The translations under genes were made by a program, and so were the position numbers. Positions 32,951-45,627 of a stretch of DNA of 64,000 nucleotides are shown one piece after another (positions within the stretch are counted from its first letter, which is position 1; each line of letters opens with the position of its first letter). The stretch spans positions 124,001 to 188,000 of the forward strand of contig MU623358.1 in assembly GCA_025201765.1 (NCBI GenBank). Direction: 5' to 3'. Source of the DNA: Daldinia sp. FL1419. Taxonomy: Eukaryota; Ascomycota; Sordariomycetes; Xylariales; Hypoxylaceae. The notes under the pieces were generated by a model. That model searched no databases, was not told the origin of the DNA, and worked only from the letters and a program-made list of their open reading frames with translations.

Positions 32951-35900
32951 GATGAAGATCTGGTGCTATCGGGATCTATTGGTATTTCGATCGAGGATAG
33001 ATGCGAGGTTTCGTTGGCGGGTGCGGCGTTACGCGTGATGAATTGTAATCATGAAAGGAGCTTTTTGATTAAGACGTGAGGAAATCGAAAAGCGAAGAAA
33101 AATTAACGTGTAAATTTGATTATGGAGGTTTGCGGGGTCCGAAATATCGTATAAAAAAGACTACTACTAGAAGATGGTAGAAAGCACCTGCAGAGTAGCA
33201 AGTACTTATACTAATGAATGATAATAACGTTCGTAGACTCGGAGGGCGAAGATGAATAGGCGAGAGAGAAGGCGAAAAGGTTGAAAAGAGGTGCGCGTGT
33301 TGCTTTCCCGACCACGCTGGTTTAACGTGATAAGTTAGCGAAACGATCTATACGCTTGGATATCATTCGTCGCATTAAAAAAAAGTATGAGGAACCCACC
33401 ACAATCCGTCTGCACTGACAAAACCCGATGTTTTGTCAAGTTCGGCGTATATTGCGATGGAGAGAATAGATGATGTTTTTTGTTTGAATGGACTCTCAAA
33501 GCTTTGAGGGCTGACCAAGCAAAAGAAAGATTCCAACCTTCGGTACGCGCTTGGAGTGGCGAAAGTAGACTAGCCTAGAATAAGATTAGTGGGCCTCCTA
33601 TGTCGAAGTTACAGTTTCTCCTAGTTACCATACACTAACCTAGAATGCAAGCACTAATTGTAAATACAATTACATAATATAGCTGCTGCCTTATCGATAA
33701 GATGCCTTAATAGAGTGGATATTTGGATAAGGGGGGATGAGATCTTCCATCATCAAGAAGGTTCAAACTTTCAATGAATTGTGCATTGGATGTACATGTG
33801 TACAGATTCGTATCTACCTAACCTACGTACCTATCTAGGTTAGGTATATACGCACTATTTCAATACTTATATGTAGGTATCCTCCTCTTACGACATCAAC
33901 TAGGCACGGATTCCATAACTTACTGTATAGTAACGGAATGGGTAGCTGTGAGGTTGTCTAGACTCCTCTTTAGAAAAACACAGACTCAGGGCCGGGCCCT
34001 ACGATCTTACGCGCGTTTGCTAACCACGAGTTGATCTGTTAATTGAAGGAATATTCAATGTGATGGCATATCAAGGTCCCTTGTTCTCTATGATGGCATC
34101 TGCCATGTATAATATTTCTATGCAACATCAGCATCATAATATAGGTTGTAAACTACGTACTTTGATGTGGCTAGCTTACCACTTAATAAATCCAAGCATC
34201 TGGAGTGTGGATATATATGTGGAATATATTTAATTTAGGTCATTCTAGCGAATATCTAATCTGAGTCCCTTATAGGAAATCCTCTACCAAATAAAACACG
34301 CCCATAGTTAGACCATAGGGATAGTTATTATGTTAGGTAAATCAGGTAATAAGTGGTAATTACCGGTTGGATAGCCGGTTCGACGTGTGTGCCAAGAAAT
34401 GATATGTGATTTAATTCCATAGGTGGAAAGTATGTAAATATATTATTCACCAATGAGTACAGGCTTCAGCCCTACGATGCAAAAAGGGGGTCTGGATCCT
34501 GACGATCATCCACTGGGGCTCTTTACTAGTGGAGATCTTTGACGGCGTGACGAGTTTTTTTCGTCGGCAATACCATATCGTCAATATTGATCAGGCCCTC
34601 TTCGTAAAGCTTGATGATATATTGTAATACGGCTACGGCTGAAGAGGCCTATGGCAAATAGCTATGTACAGGGAGGTAGTTATGGAAGCATTCTGAATTG
34701 TTAATGCTGACGTTGGTGCCATATCGTATCAAGCTTTGCTCAAAGTATTCTGTAAGAATAAAACTCAACACTTATGTATTTCTGATCAATACTAGCATGC
34801 TACTATCATTGACCTACGCCTATGTTATTTTAAGATAAGCATAACCTACTATATCATACACCACTCTGCGTGTGCCCTTACCGCTTCTTGCTGCATTAAT
34901 TAGCAACTGGCCTTTGGATTTAAATGTGGCTATGTGGCGAGCCCGTTGATTGATGTCTCTCATAGACTGGCCGCTGGGATAGGTGTATTGGTTCAGTAAT
35001 ATCTGACCTCCTGCGAGGGCGCCGCACGCCTCTTTTATATACCTCTTACACCCCTACATTACTCCCTGCCCACTTATCCTCTAACGGTAGCACAGCTATA
35101 TAACGTGCTAGGCGAGAATAAGAACCAAACCGTACGAGTTATGCATATGACCCGCACATAGGAGAAGTCAGCTGGCGTGAGTACTTCATCGAAGTATGAT
35201 ACAGCAACATGTACTGGGGCTCTACTGGATCCTGTTGCCCATTAGGATAGGAAAAAAGGTAAAGGGCACTTCACGAGTAAATATAGGTACCTACCTACCT
35301 AAGGCATATCCGACCGAGACATAAACATATTAGTTGCTGACAAGTATCTCGAGATAGATCCACTGCCTACGTAAAGTTGTAAACTATCCTAGTCGTTTGG
35401 CAATGTCACGATAAACATCGCGCTTAATTAGCTTACCAGCTAGCATCGAATTTTCCGCGTCCCCTTGAGACGCCGCCGCCAATGAGCAGGGAAGGACGCC
35501 GACAGCCAGCCCTTGCTTCTACGATGGATGATAGTGCGTAGGATGTCCTCTTCCCCTCACGAAATGATACCATCGCAGCTTTCGGTACCTGAGTGGAACT
35601 GCCAAGTCGTTAAAGTTCTTGTTTCATTGCTTCTTTTTCGCTTTACGTGCGAAAGGGATGAGTAGGTACCTAGACGAATACTGTAAATATGTAGGTACAT
35701 ACTAGAGTCGTAAAGAGTTACTAATACGTAAGACGGTTTGTTTGACTTGCCTACTAATATCTTAACAAAACTTAACTAATGGTATAATTGTTGAAAGATT
35801 TGGGGGAAAATTAAGAAGCGAAAAATGTTGTAGGCGGAATCACAATCCCCTCACGATGTCTGCAGCATTGGAGAACAAGCATGTTACTTAAGTACCTAAC

Positions 35901-38900
35901 CGGTTAGACATCTTGTAGTGCGGAGTAGCTTACCTCGATGAACAATGAGCAATGAACAAAGAAACGGTGAGGAGTAACCCTCCCCCACGTTAGGTTAGGT
36001 ACTTTTTGGTCCGCATTATGTACTTGAAGTATGTCTAGAGGACATGGAGAATTCTACCTCTTGTTCTCCCTCTAGTGCTGAATGATTGGTTACTTGTGTT
36101 ATACACTTCAGATTCATCAATCCGAAATGCTATAAGTTTCTGAATACTTACATTACATCTTGAGCACTTACATCTCAACCCCCTCGGCGCAGTCGTTTCC
36201 ACGTGCCTGATGTACGATGTATGTACTTAAGATATCGAGTACCTACCTAGGTACCTATCCAGGGAATTATCGGTACATGCAAGATAGCACCCGGTGGCTT
36301 GGATAGTTTAGTGCTGTGTTAGAAAGATCTACAACATTAAGTTTTCACTATACGACCACGTGCTCAACCGCTTTTTCCCTCCTAGATCATCATCTTTTCA
36401 TTTATAACCTAAGCTACCCATTGTTACGATACGCTTACCTAGGTAGGTACCAGAGGTAGGAGAATAATCTCCTTGCGTATTTTATTCTTTTTCATGTAAC
36501 GATCCTACGCGGTGTTATAATCAAAAAGTCGGGGCCCCGCATGGAAAGGACTGGTATTAACCTAAAGGGGTAATTGTTGACCAGTATAATCCAGAAAGCC
36601 CCCAAATCGCCAATCTCTCGTGATTTTGGTTTGACGAGATAATTCCAGGATTCCGGGGATAGTAGCTGGACTACTTATGCATGGAAGTGGTGCGTTGAAG
36701 GTAGTAAGTACCTATCCTAGGTAAAGTCAGCCGAGTGCTGCCGAGGTCCCGTCCGGTTCCTATCCGGTTCCTATTATTTTGGAGGTCCTCTTTTTTGTCC
36801 AACATCCATACAAAGTGCTTATATGGAATTCATTACGTCTGGTACCTAGGTACGTGGTAATTGGCAAGGTATTAAAGTTCTAGCGCAAGCTTTGTCTAAG
36901 ATGTGCCGCCTCCATAAGCTCCCGCCTTACGTGAACTTCCCCAACTTTCCTAAGATTCGACTGGCCCTTTTTACCCCTGGTTCTTCCCCACATTTGCGGC
37001 ACCTATCTTCGCTCGATGTACCTAATCTACCAAATATACTATAAAATATACAAGCTACGAAGTGACGCTAAAAAGTTGGGGTAACTAAACATTTCGAATC
37101 CTACGAGTTTCGACCCGCTTTAGTTGTGATGATTTTCCATCGTCGTAATTCTCACATCTCGCGTTTTCTTGTTTGCCATGCTGCCAATGTTGCCAATGTT
37201 GCCAATGCTTGTCATGACCCATGGATGACTGGATAACTTCTGAGGTCATTATCCTGCCAAGTCAGACAGAGTAAGTCACGTTAGGAATATTCGGACGCAA
37301 GGGAGCGTTCTATTCAAATCATCTTTTTGTTATTCTCTTTGTAGTGTTTTTGCATTGTTGATGAATTCGGTCTCTTGAATGCCGAATTGTTCACCCTATT
37401 AGATTGTACCGGTCACTAAATTGCTGACCAACATCCTCCTATGTATTTTGCAGCCCTATGTAAGTACTACTAGCATAGCAAAGGCATACGCGATAAAACG
37501 GAAGACGCCAGAGAGAGCTAATGCAATTCGGATTCGGTCCTTTTTTTAAGCTCGCGGTGCTCGTGACGACTATTAGTCTTATTACTACTTGTTAGTTCTT
37601 TATTCTATCTTATTCTTCGGTCGCTGTGCCGTTTTTCGAGATCCATTTCTAATTCCCACACCCCACAATGGTCCTTTTTTCCCTCTTCCCAAGCTTAACG
37701 AGTCCGGGGAAGAACGGGGGAAGAACGGGGTACCGAAGCCTTGTCGACATTGAACTCCACTAGGTTAGGTACCTCAGTACACCTGACAAGCTTGTTTACC
37801 TTTGTACTCTCATTCTTATTCTTATTTTTTGTTCTTCTCCGACGGATTCTCCACACCATAATGATGAGTCAACCACCTCATTTATGTAAATGTATGTACT
37901 ATATAGATGTAATATCGATGCATAAATGTACAACCTTAACAACAATCCAATAGGTCTTTATTATAATACCTATTCTTCTCTTCTCCACTGCTTTCGCCTT
38001 TACTTTCCCCGAGAGCAGAATCGGCTTGGCTCATGTCAAGCCATATTCGTTCTAAATAATTCTTGATCTACCTATAATAGGTATATAGTTATCCGATGAG
38101 GATTCATTACCTTGGGAATGCATATGGACTATTTCCTACGTAATACGTGGTTTATTTTTATTATTATTCTTTTTTAAAAAAAAAGTAAAAAAAAAGCATG
38201 GATATCATATCACGATTGGGTTTTCGTCCTTCCCTCGACCAAATGTCACCGACATTGGTCCCCAAGTTAGATGAAATGCTATAAGATCGTCCAATAATAC
38301 TATTACAATGTAGCATACACAGCCTCATGAAATCAGCTGCCGTATTATCTTTTCAATGCTAAGACTAGAAGCCAAGAATACATCACAGCCAACAGGTTAG
38401 ATGAACGAGTATGTACCAAGCTTTTTTATTAATTTTTTATTTTTTATTTTTTTATTAGTATTATTCTCTTTCTTTTTCCTTTTCCCTTCCTGACTTAGCG
38501 GTGACAGCAACTAATTCGCCACCATGTCTTTGTCCATCATACATCGTACATCGTACATCGTACGTCGTACATAGACTACCCAGGTAGGTAGGTAGCTATG
38601 GATCAAGTACCTAGTATAACAGCTCCATGTACCTCTATCTGAACCGTTAATGGATACCCGTCGTCGAGATTAGGAAGGTGAGCAACATTCCAGTCTGGAA
38701 TTGCGGAGAATCCCTACCATAGCTTGGGCATAGCTTTGATGTCTAGCTTTCTTGCTCGTTATGTTGTACCATTTCGGAAGTCTATATAAACCATGACCAT
38801 CCTGCCAGACCGCTTAGATCATCGTGTGTCGAGCCTTTCTCTAGTCTCGCATGATTCGTAGGAGTCCTCTTCGACTTGACCGAGCTCCTTGGCCGCTTCT

Positions 38901-38962
38901 CGCTCCGCGGTCTGTTTAACCCTTTCGCGAAACCATCGGCTCACAGAGGGGTAGTAAACACG
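32951..38962. other. 6-kb spacer with one decayed gene
   Basis: Apart from the pseudogene at 34526-35573, I see no coding evidence. The spacer carries the RPB2 promoter (32951-33400), scattered ACCTACCTAGG patches (33815-33850, 36238-36260, 36435-36455, 38578-38600), a TGCCAATGT repeat at 37180-37210 and a CATCGTA repeat near 38540-38570. The GH2 gene promoter is at its right end. Confidence 0.45.
34526..35573 (-). pseudogene. Unrecognised gene with decayed or interrupted frame
   Basis: Several short minus-strand pieces read as coding and are bounded by good splice signals. They are 35437-35573 (MVSFREGKRTSYALSS..., ending at GTAAGC), a piece from about 35231 reading PVHVAVSYFDEVLTPADFSYVRV, 34882-35053 (ACGALAGGQILLNQYTYPSG, ending at GTAAGG) and 34526-34749 (YFEQSLIRYGTNVSINNSEC). 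The last is interrupted in frame by TAG at 34649-34651 and then continues with AVLQYIIKLYEEGLINIDDM to a natural stop at 34526. I do not recognise the family. It may be a nonsense-mutated pseudogene or a gene whose real end is at 34649. No segment is longer than 60 codons. Confidence 0.4.
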
Positions 38963-41221
38963 ATGCATTCCAACCTGTTTACACATCTCCTAACGCTGGT
39001 CCCAGTATTGGGCAACCTAGCATTGGGATACGAAGTCCAGGTTAGAGCGGTCCTGCTAACTATCATGAGCAATTGGATTTAAAAAAGCTTACATTTCATA
39101 TAGACTCCTCCGTTGGATACTGACTGGACCTATTCCGTGGGAACAGACCCTTGGCCTGAGTATCCACGTCCTCAGCTTCAACGGTCTGACTGGCAGAGCT
39201 TGAATGGCATCTGGAAGTGGAAGCAGGGAGCCTACCGAGGCGAACCTTTGCCAGCCGATGGCAGCTTCCAGCAGGATATTCTTGTGCCTTCGTGCATCGA
39301 GAGTGCGCTCTCAGGTGTTATGCAGCAGAACCAGACATACTCGTGGTATTCGACCGAGTTCGATGTTCCTCAGGGATTCGCTCAAAAAGGCCGTCGTGTC
39401 TTGCTGAACTTCGAAGCTGTTGACCACGAGGCAACTGTCTACGTCAACGGCGATATCGTCGGCACACACAGGGGAGGATACTGGCATTTCAACTTCGATA
39501 TTACCAAGTATCTAACCTCTAAAGGCACCAACACCCTACATGTATTTGTGTTCGACCCCACAGATCACGAAGGTAAGCGGCTATACTCTCCGTCCATCTC
39601 ACATTATCGCTCATCAATATTCTATAGGTTACATGATTCCTGTTGGAAAACAGACTCGAAACCCTTCGCACATTTTCTATACACCTTGCACGGGTATCTG
39701 GCAAACTGTAAGTTAATGATACGCCGTTTTTGAGGTGTTCTTTCTAGGGGGCTCTTAGGAGTTTACCCAGCCATAGAGTAGTGCAGTGTTGACTTTGATT
39801 GCAATAGGTCTGGCTCGAGTCAGTCCCGGAAACATACATCAACCAGCTAGATATCATTGCTGATATGTCTGGACAAGGTCAGTTCAGTCCCGAAACATAC
39901 TTCGCGACGAGTATTAATACATATTTTCTATAGTGAATGTGACTGTTGGAACTGCTTGCGCAAGCTCCGATAAAGTTACCGTCTCTGTCATCGACAGCGA
40001 TGGTAAGGAGGTGGCTTCGGCGAGCGGTGTTGCTAACCAGCCGTTTGACTTTGTCGTCGACTCCCCCAGTTTATGGTCTCCGGACTCACCAACTCTGTGT
40101 GTCTATCGGTTTTCTCTGCGTTCCTGTCAGCAAGAATCTAATCGTTTCTCACAGGTACAATGTCACTGTTAAGTTAGGAAAGGATACCGTCAACTCGTAC
40201 ACGGGCTTCCGAACTTTCTCAATCGGGGAGATCGACGGAGTTAAGCGACCATTGATCAACGGAGAATTCATCTTTCAGTTCGGTACACTCGACCAGGGCT
40301 TCTGGCCCGATGGTATCTACACGCCACCTAACCGAGAAGCAATGGTCTACGATCTCCAGGTCCTTAAAGATTTGGGTCTAAACATGTTACGGAAGCACAT
40401 CAAAGTCGAAAATGCCCTCTTCTACCGGGCCTGTGACGAACTCGGTCTGCTCCTCATTCAGGATATGCCGTCTATGCCCCTCCGAACACCCGATGCGGAG
40501 GAACAGGCTGATTGGGAACGCCAACTTGACATCCTCGTCCAGCAACACAAGAACTACCCCAGTATCTATACCTGGGTCATATACAATGAGGGATGGGGCC
40601 AGATCACGGATTACTACCCAGAGTTCAACCTCACAGACCGCGTCAAGCGCCTAGACCCCACGAGGTTTGTCGATGCTACGACCGGATGGCACGATCATGG
40701 TGCTGGCGATTGGCACGATAACCACCACTACGCAAATCCGCAATGTGGTACGCCTTTCTCATCCATCCAATCTACTCCGTATGACAACCAGCGTATCGCC
40801 ATCCAAGGTGAATTTGGAGGAATTGGTCACAACGTCTCCGCGGAGCACCTGTGGAAGGTGGAAGCCGCCGTCAGCAGCATCAACCAAACCTATGAGATCG
40901 ACTTGGACTTAGACGCTTACAACTATCGCGGCCATATCCTACTGAACGAGCTGCGCGATCAAATCGAGAAGTACGCGTGCTCGGCCGCCGTTTGGACGTG
41001 AGTTGAGCCCGTGTTATTTTCTTCCCCTTATTATAACAAGCGGTAACTAATGTTGATGTAGTCAAACCACCGATGTTGAAGGAGAAGTCAACGGCTTCCT
41101 CACATACGACCGTCGTGTTCTACGCCTTGATAAGAAGCAGTGGAAGGACGATATCCAAGCGCTCTACGACGCTGCGGCAGCTCGAGGCGGCAAGGCGCCG
41201 AAGAAGAGAATGGCGCTATGA
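38963..41221 (+). CDS. Secreted glycoside hydrolase family 2 enzyme
   Basis: Seven exons, 38963-39040, 39104-39572, 39628-39707, 39808-39877, 39934-40096, 40155-40997 and 41062-41221, give 620 aa with all phases closing. Exon 1 encodes a signal peptide (MHSNLFTHLLTLVPVLGNLALG). The N-terminal jelly-roll domain has YPRPQLQRSDWQSLNGIWKW, an opening typical of GH2. The TIM barrel has MLRKHIKVE, the acid/base Glu432 in VIYNEGWGQ and the nucleophile Glu506 in AIQGEFGG. The family includes beta-galactosidases, beta-mannosidases and beta-glucuronidases; the substrate cannot be fixed from motifs. The short size resembles fungal GH2 proteins of bacterial GH2 type. Extracellular saccharide degradation is inferred. 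Confidence 0.88.
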
Positions 41222-42184
41222 GTATAGATATGTGACCCGCATTTACTCTCATATAAGCTGGATGCATATATATTTCATTGTAAATGAATTAATGACTACG
41301 TAGATGAATACAAAATAATATTTATATACTATCAATACCCCATTGTTTTGTATAACTTTTTACCAGTTAAGTGTGCGCTGCATGTGCATATGTACCTATG
41401 CTTTACTCCCACCTTGTTTATTTTCAACACGACAAGGACCCAGCTTACATGTAAACTTGCTATAGAAATATTGATCAAATATATCTGTATAGTACCTAGT
41501 GCTATGAGGTAAATATTCATTTAATACGGATCATTTGCCTAGGTACCTGGTATAAGGGGCGCGAGGACGACATACAGGGGGCCAGAAGAGAGGTATGTAT
41601 TCACGGCTCGACAATGCTACTCATAGAAGATCAGGGGTTTATCATGCAATACTATCATCAAAGCATCCAAGGTACGAATACACTTCTTCTAAAGTCCTTA
41701 GTTATGTAATTGGACGTTTTGGTATAAATTTCTCCTTTTCGCCCCTATCTCATTACCATCTAACTCGTTACCCTAATCGTTATGATCGATTATAGATTAG
41801 GTTATAAGGGGCTATGCTTGATCACCTCCTGGGTTGTATCTAATTGATAACTAATCCTAGAGCTAAACACCTCGAGACTAAGTAACTAGGTATGAGTTCT
41901 ACGATGAGGTCCCGATCCTCCCAAGCAAGATTCCCACCGCCATAGACGATAACTACCACGAAGCTCCATACTATCCGCCGGTTTATGTTTTGTCGAGAAC
42001 CTTCAAGAGTGGTCACCGTAGTCATATAAGCCAAGGTCCAATCCAGTTGCTGCTTTATGTGTTGACACTAAAGACGAATGTACAAGTAATAGCCCCAGCT
42101 GCCTAAATGTGGTACCTAGACGAGGTAATGGCCCGACGTCGGTATTTTGGTATCGTCGGAGTCAGGATCCGGAGCTCGGGTGAG
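41222..42184. other. Intergenic between convergent genes
   Basis: This spacer separates the 3' ends of the GH2 gene and the gene at 42185. I see no gene, only AT-rich sequence with one ACCTAGGTACC motif near 41540. Confidence 0.5.
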
Positions 42185-43453
42185 TTACTCAGTGAGATCC
42201 TCCGGCGGCCATTCCCAGTGGGGATCCGGACGCCGTAAATTCCAGTCATTCGCCGCGCGCAAAATCGCCGGGGGTATACTTCTAAAGTCGCTATTTGGAT
42301 AGTATCCGTTGACTATACGCTTGAATTTGCGTATATGATGCCCTTCCCACGGTCGAGCCCCCGGCAATTCAGCAAGGATCAACATGCCTTCGAACTCGTG
42401 TAGGCATTGCTCAGCGTGCGCAATAAGCTTATCTCGTAAAGCTCGCGCCCGGAAGGCCCTTCGTTCGTCCGCGAAGAATATAGCTAGGACTTGTACGTAT
42501 TTAATAAGCTTATCATGGCGCTTAAGGCTTACAGCGGCATCGTTGGGGCTGTAGTGACATACTTGGTTTCGAAGTGCTGTGACATCTAACAGCTTCCATC
42601 GAAGATCCTGCCTATACCGCTTCATCCCTGCGACTTCAAAGGTTCCATCCCAACAATTATTAAAAAAACTATTAAGCTCCTTAAATCCAAACCGTGCCTC
42701 TTGTGGTACGTCCAACTGGCCAGAAAAGTATGGCATATAGTCCTTGATGCCGTAGAAAAATACTTCCTGGGCTAGGTTTAGGCTTTGCTGTAAGACGCGA
42801 TATAAGAACTGACTCCTGATAGGAACATACTGAAGATGGTCTGGGACCTTTCGTTTTAGTCCCGACCTTTTCTTAAGTAGTCCGTCGACGGGATGGTTCC
42901 AGTTGGCTTCTTCATCACTTATGGACTCTTCTTGCTGATCTTGGCCTTCGTCGTCACGACATTCTTCAGGGGTTCTTGGCGCTTCGAGCTTTCTAGTAAG
43001 TTTTTGTATAGCTCGAGGCCGTCCAAGACTTCGGTTGCCCGAGGATTGGGTTGGTTCCATATAGTGAGGCTTTCCACCAACTCTTACCAAGTTTGCGTCT
43101 TCGTACTTGTATTTGTGCAAGAATTTAGTCCATGGGTACTTAGAATCGTAGCCATTATAACTAAACACTATCGTCTCATAGGACGTCGGCTTCTCTTGCT
43201 GAAATACCGTTTGTATACCTGATTGAGCACTTCGGTTGCGCGAGACTACAGTTGTATCAAGAAACCCCTTCCCATTGATCGGTTGGTAGGCGATGGGCTG
43301 TTTTACCCCAGGTAGCGGGAGGTTGTTTCTGATGATATAGGCTTTGAGCTGAAGGACCTCGTCATTCAATTTTCGTATTCGCCTTTGGAGAACTTCGTTA
43401 TTTTCTTTGGCCAAAACTAGTTCGTAGGCTGCCGATCTAATTAACTTTGGCAT
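42185..43453 (-). CDS. Hypothetical protein with HEPN-like motifs
   Basis: An intronless 422-aa protein that I do not recognise as a named family. Residues 10-40 form a coiled coil (LAKENNEVLQRRIRKLNDEVLQL). A low-complexity acidic stretch (about 160-185, EECRDDEGQDQQEESISDEE) and a basic patch follow. The C-terminal half (210-400) is helical. It contains R295-N-Q-V-C-H300, an RNxxxH motif, and R340-D-K-L-I-A-H346. RNxxxH is the active-site signature of HEPN ribonucleases, and the two motifs sit in separate predicted helices. This is suggestive only, because one six-residue match can arise by chance. It may be a lineage-specific fungal protein. Confidence 0.55.
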   Translation of the reverse strand: MPKLIRSAAYELVLAKENNEVLQRRIRKLNDEVLQLKAYIIRNNLPLPGVKQPIAYQPINGKGFLDTTVVSRNRSAQSGIQTVFQQEKPTSYETIVFSYNGYDSKYPWTKFLHKYKYEDANLVRVGGKPHYMEPTQSSGNRSLGRPRAIQKLTRKLEAPRTPEECRDDEGQDQQEESISDEEANWNHPVDGLLKKRSGLKRKVPDHLQYVPIRSQFLYRVLQQSLNLAQEVFFYGIKDYMPYFSGQLDVPQEARFGFKELNSFFNNCWDGTFEVAGMKRYRQDLRWKLLDVTALRNQVCHYSPNDAAVSLKRHDKLIKYVQVLAIFFADERRAFRARALRDKLIAHAEQCLHEFEGMLILAELPGARPWEGHHIRKFKRIVNGYYPNSDFRSIPPAILRAANDWNLRRPDPHWEWPPEDLTE

Positions 43454-44535
43454 GCTGAAAGTACGGTTTGTATTCTTCGCAGACGATGGTTTAAGATTGA
43501 ATAAGCCATCTGAGTTTGATGGCTTGCATGATAGGAGGAGGGGAATTATTGCGTAGGCATAGCTTAGATGTAAGGAACTCTGATAAATAAGGGAGTAAAA
43601 GCTGATGATTGTGCTTCTAAAGATAGGAGAGCAGTGGGTGTTTCAATCGCCTCTATAGGAGGGTGTTAACTACATACTGAGCTGTTAAGATCCGGCCCTC
43701 CACGTAGGTGTGAATGGGAACCGAAGCAGCAGAACACGTAAGTGCCTAGGCTATTATTACATCTCATGGTGGCGAGAATCGATCTGATTTCTACAATAGT
43801 CACGGCCACTCTATCAGTGCCAGAGCCGGCAGTCATACCTAGTAGAAGATTATTCTATAACTTCAATGTTCTCATTATCTATCAAGAATAGCACCCGATG
43901 TGTAGCGAAATTGTGAGAGCACTAGGAGTAAGTCGATTTGGGAAGGAATAAAATAGATATGATACAAGTATATTTAGGTAGGTACCTAGTCGACTAAGAA
44001 TTACCGAAGCTATAAGGCGTATACTTATATATAACTGGCATTTACATAGCATTCAAGAACGTCACCAACTGGCAGACATATTTATCGGAAAGGTCCACCG
44101 TCTCGGGTTGACGATGTCAATAAGCGAGAATAATTTGTTCATAAATCATAATATATCTAACAAGGAAAAGGATATCTAGAAAGAGACGTCTGTTGCGTGA
44201 CGGTTGATATCTAGTATAGTTGCCACCGATCGTGGTTCCTTAATTTCCACAAGTTAGAGCCACAGTGATGCTAGGTTCAAAACATCTCTTCTGGGAGATA
44301 TAAGTATATTGAGAAGAGATGGGATTGAGGTTTTCTGCCTGGCTTGAGTTGATGAATAAATAAAAGCCGGTCATACTCGACTCGTTTACCGTTTAGCTCT
44401 CAGTTTGTGGTAGGAATATTGACTACTAACTATCTAGGTACCTACTTAGACACAAGACTACAAGACATATACACACACTAAAACACTCTTCATCTATATG
44501 CCTCCCATCTAAAATCCTAACGATACCTAACACCT
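43454..44535. other. Intergenic, no gene seen
   Basis: Contains the upstream region of the 42185-43453 gene and the 3' flank of the reductase gene. AT-rich, no coding signal. Confidence 0.5.
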
Positions 44536-45591
44536 TCAACTAGCAACCGGCCCCTTATACCCCTCAAAAGTCTTCCAATCTTTATTCTCCTTCAGAATCA
44601 CCGGGAGCTCGTCCTCTCTATAACTCTCGCTCAAGCTCTTCTCGACAGGTTTCCATCCCAACTCGCGTAACCGTACGGCTCTGCTCCGGCTATTTAGACC
44701 GATAACGGCGGCCGTAAAGTCCATGAAAAGGTCACTGTAGTTTTCCGGCGGGATGGTCCGCGGCTTGGGGTCCGGGATGAGACCGGCCTTGTGGAGTTCC
44801 GTCCCGATGAGCGAAGCGATGTCCACCCAGCTCGGCTCGTTGTCTCCCGTGGCTTCGCAGAAATAGTACGGATTATCGAGGATATCGGGGCTACTAGCTG
44901 GTGTCGACTCCAAGTGGTGCAGTAACGCCACGTAGCCCCTAGCCAAGTCGTTCACGTGGATGTTGCTCTCGACGGAGAGCCCGGCGCCCACGTGGCCCGC
45001 GTACCCGTGCTTAAGAGCATACCGGGTGAGTACTGGGACTTGGATCGAAAGGCGACCGTGATGCGGGTTGTAACCGTAGATGGTAGGTGGGATCATGACG
45101 GCGATCTTGGCTTTTTCTCTAAGCTGCCTTTGGACGCTGACAATAGTCAGGTCTACTTGTCGATGCGGCGCATTGTCGGGAACCGAGTCTATCTCTGACA
45201 CGATGTTGTCGTGATACACCTTGTCTCCCTTGTAAGCCCCTGCCGCCCCGTCGTCTATCAACGATGTCCCGGAGGTGTGGATATAGATTGTACTCAGCCC
45301 CTTTTCGGCCCGCTGTTTGACCGCATCCAAGATGGCTTCCACGCTCGGGAGATGGTCGGCGGTAGCTGTGTGGATTACAATATCGTGGGATAACGCGTGC
45401 TTCGTGATTAGAGCCTTGTCGTTTATGTCACCAAGCACCGTATCGGTGGCCCCGGAGGCTTTGATCTTGTCTGCGTGCTCTTGCCTCCGGACGTACCCCG
45501 TGATTTCGTAGTTTTCCTTCGCTAGTTGTTCAAGTACGGCCCAGCCGATGAATCCCGGTCCGACGATGAATACCTTTTTCCCTGGAGCCAT
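44536..45591 (-). CDS. NAD(P)-binding Rossmann-fold (extended SDR/epimerase-like) protein
   Basis: An intronless 351-aa protein. The N-terminus KKVFIVGPGFIGWAVLEQL is the nucleotide-binding beta-alpha-beta with GxGxxG. DIVIHTATAD and IYIHTSGTSLIDD match strands 4 and 5 of the NAD-dependent epimerase/dehydratase fold. IPPTIYG and ESNIHVNDLARGYVALLHH match the extended-SDR substrate region. I do not see a clear YxxxK pair in the usual place (there is AYKGDK), so catalysis is uncertain. The substrate is unknown. On its strand the start is preceded by a poly-A tract (poly-T at 45599-45627 on +). Confidence 0.8.
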   Translation of the reverse strand: MAPGKKVFIVGPGFIGWAVLEQLAKENYEITGYVRRQEHADKIKASGATDTVLGDINDKALITKHALSHDIVIHTATADHLPSVEAILDAVKQRAEKGLSTIYIHTSGTSLIDDGAAGAYKGDKVYHDNIVSEIDSVPDNAPHRQVDLTIVSVQRQLREKAKIAVMIPPTIYGYNPHHGRLSIQVPVLTRYALKHGYAGHVGAGLSVESNIHVNDLARGYVALLHHLESTPASSPDILDNPYYFCEATGDNEPSWVDIASLIGTELHKAGLIPDPKPRTIPPENYSDLFMDFTAAVIGLNSRSRAVRLRELGWKPVEKSLSESYREDELPVILKENKDWKTFEGYKGPVAS

Positions 45592-45595
45592 CTTG

Positions 45596-45627
<32 letters not shown>

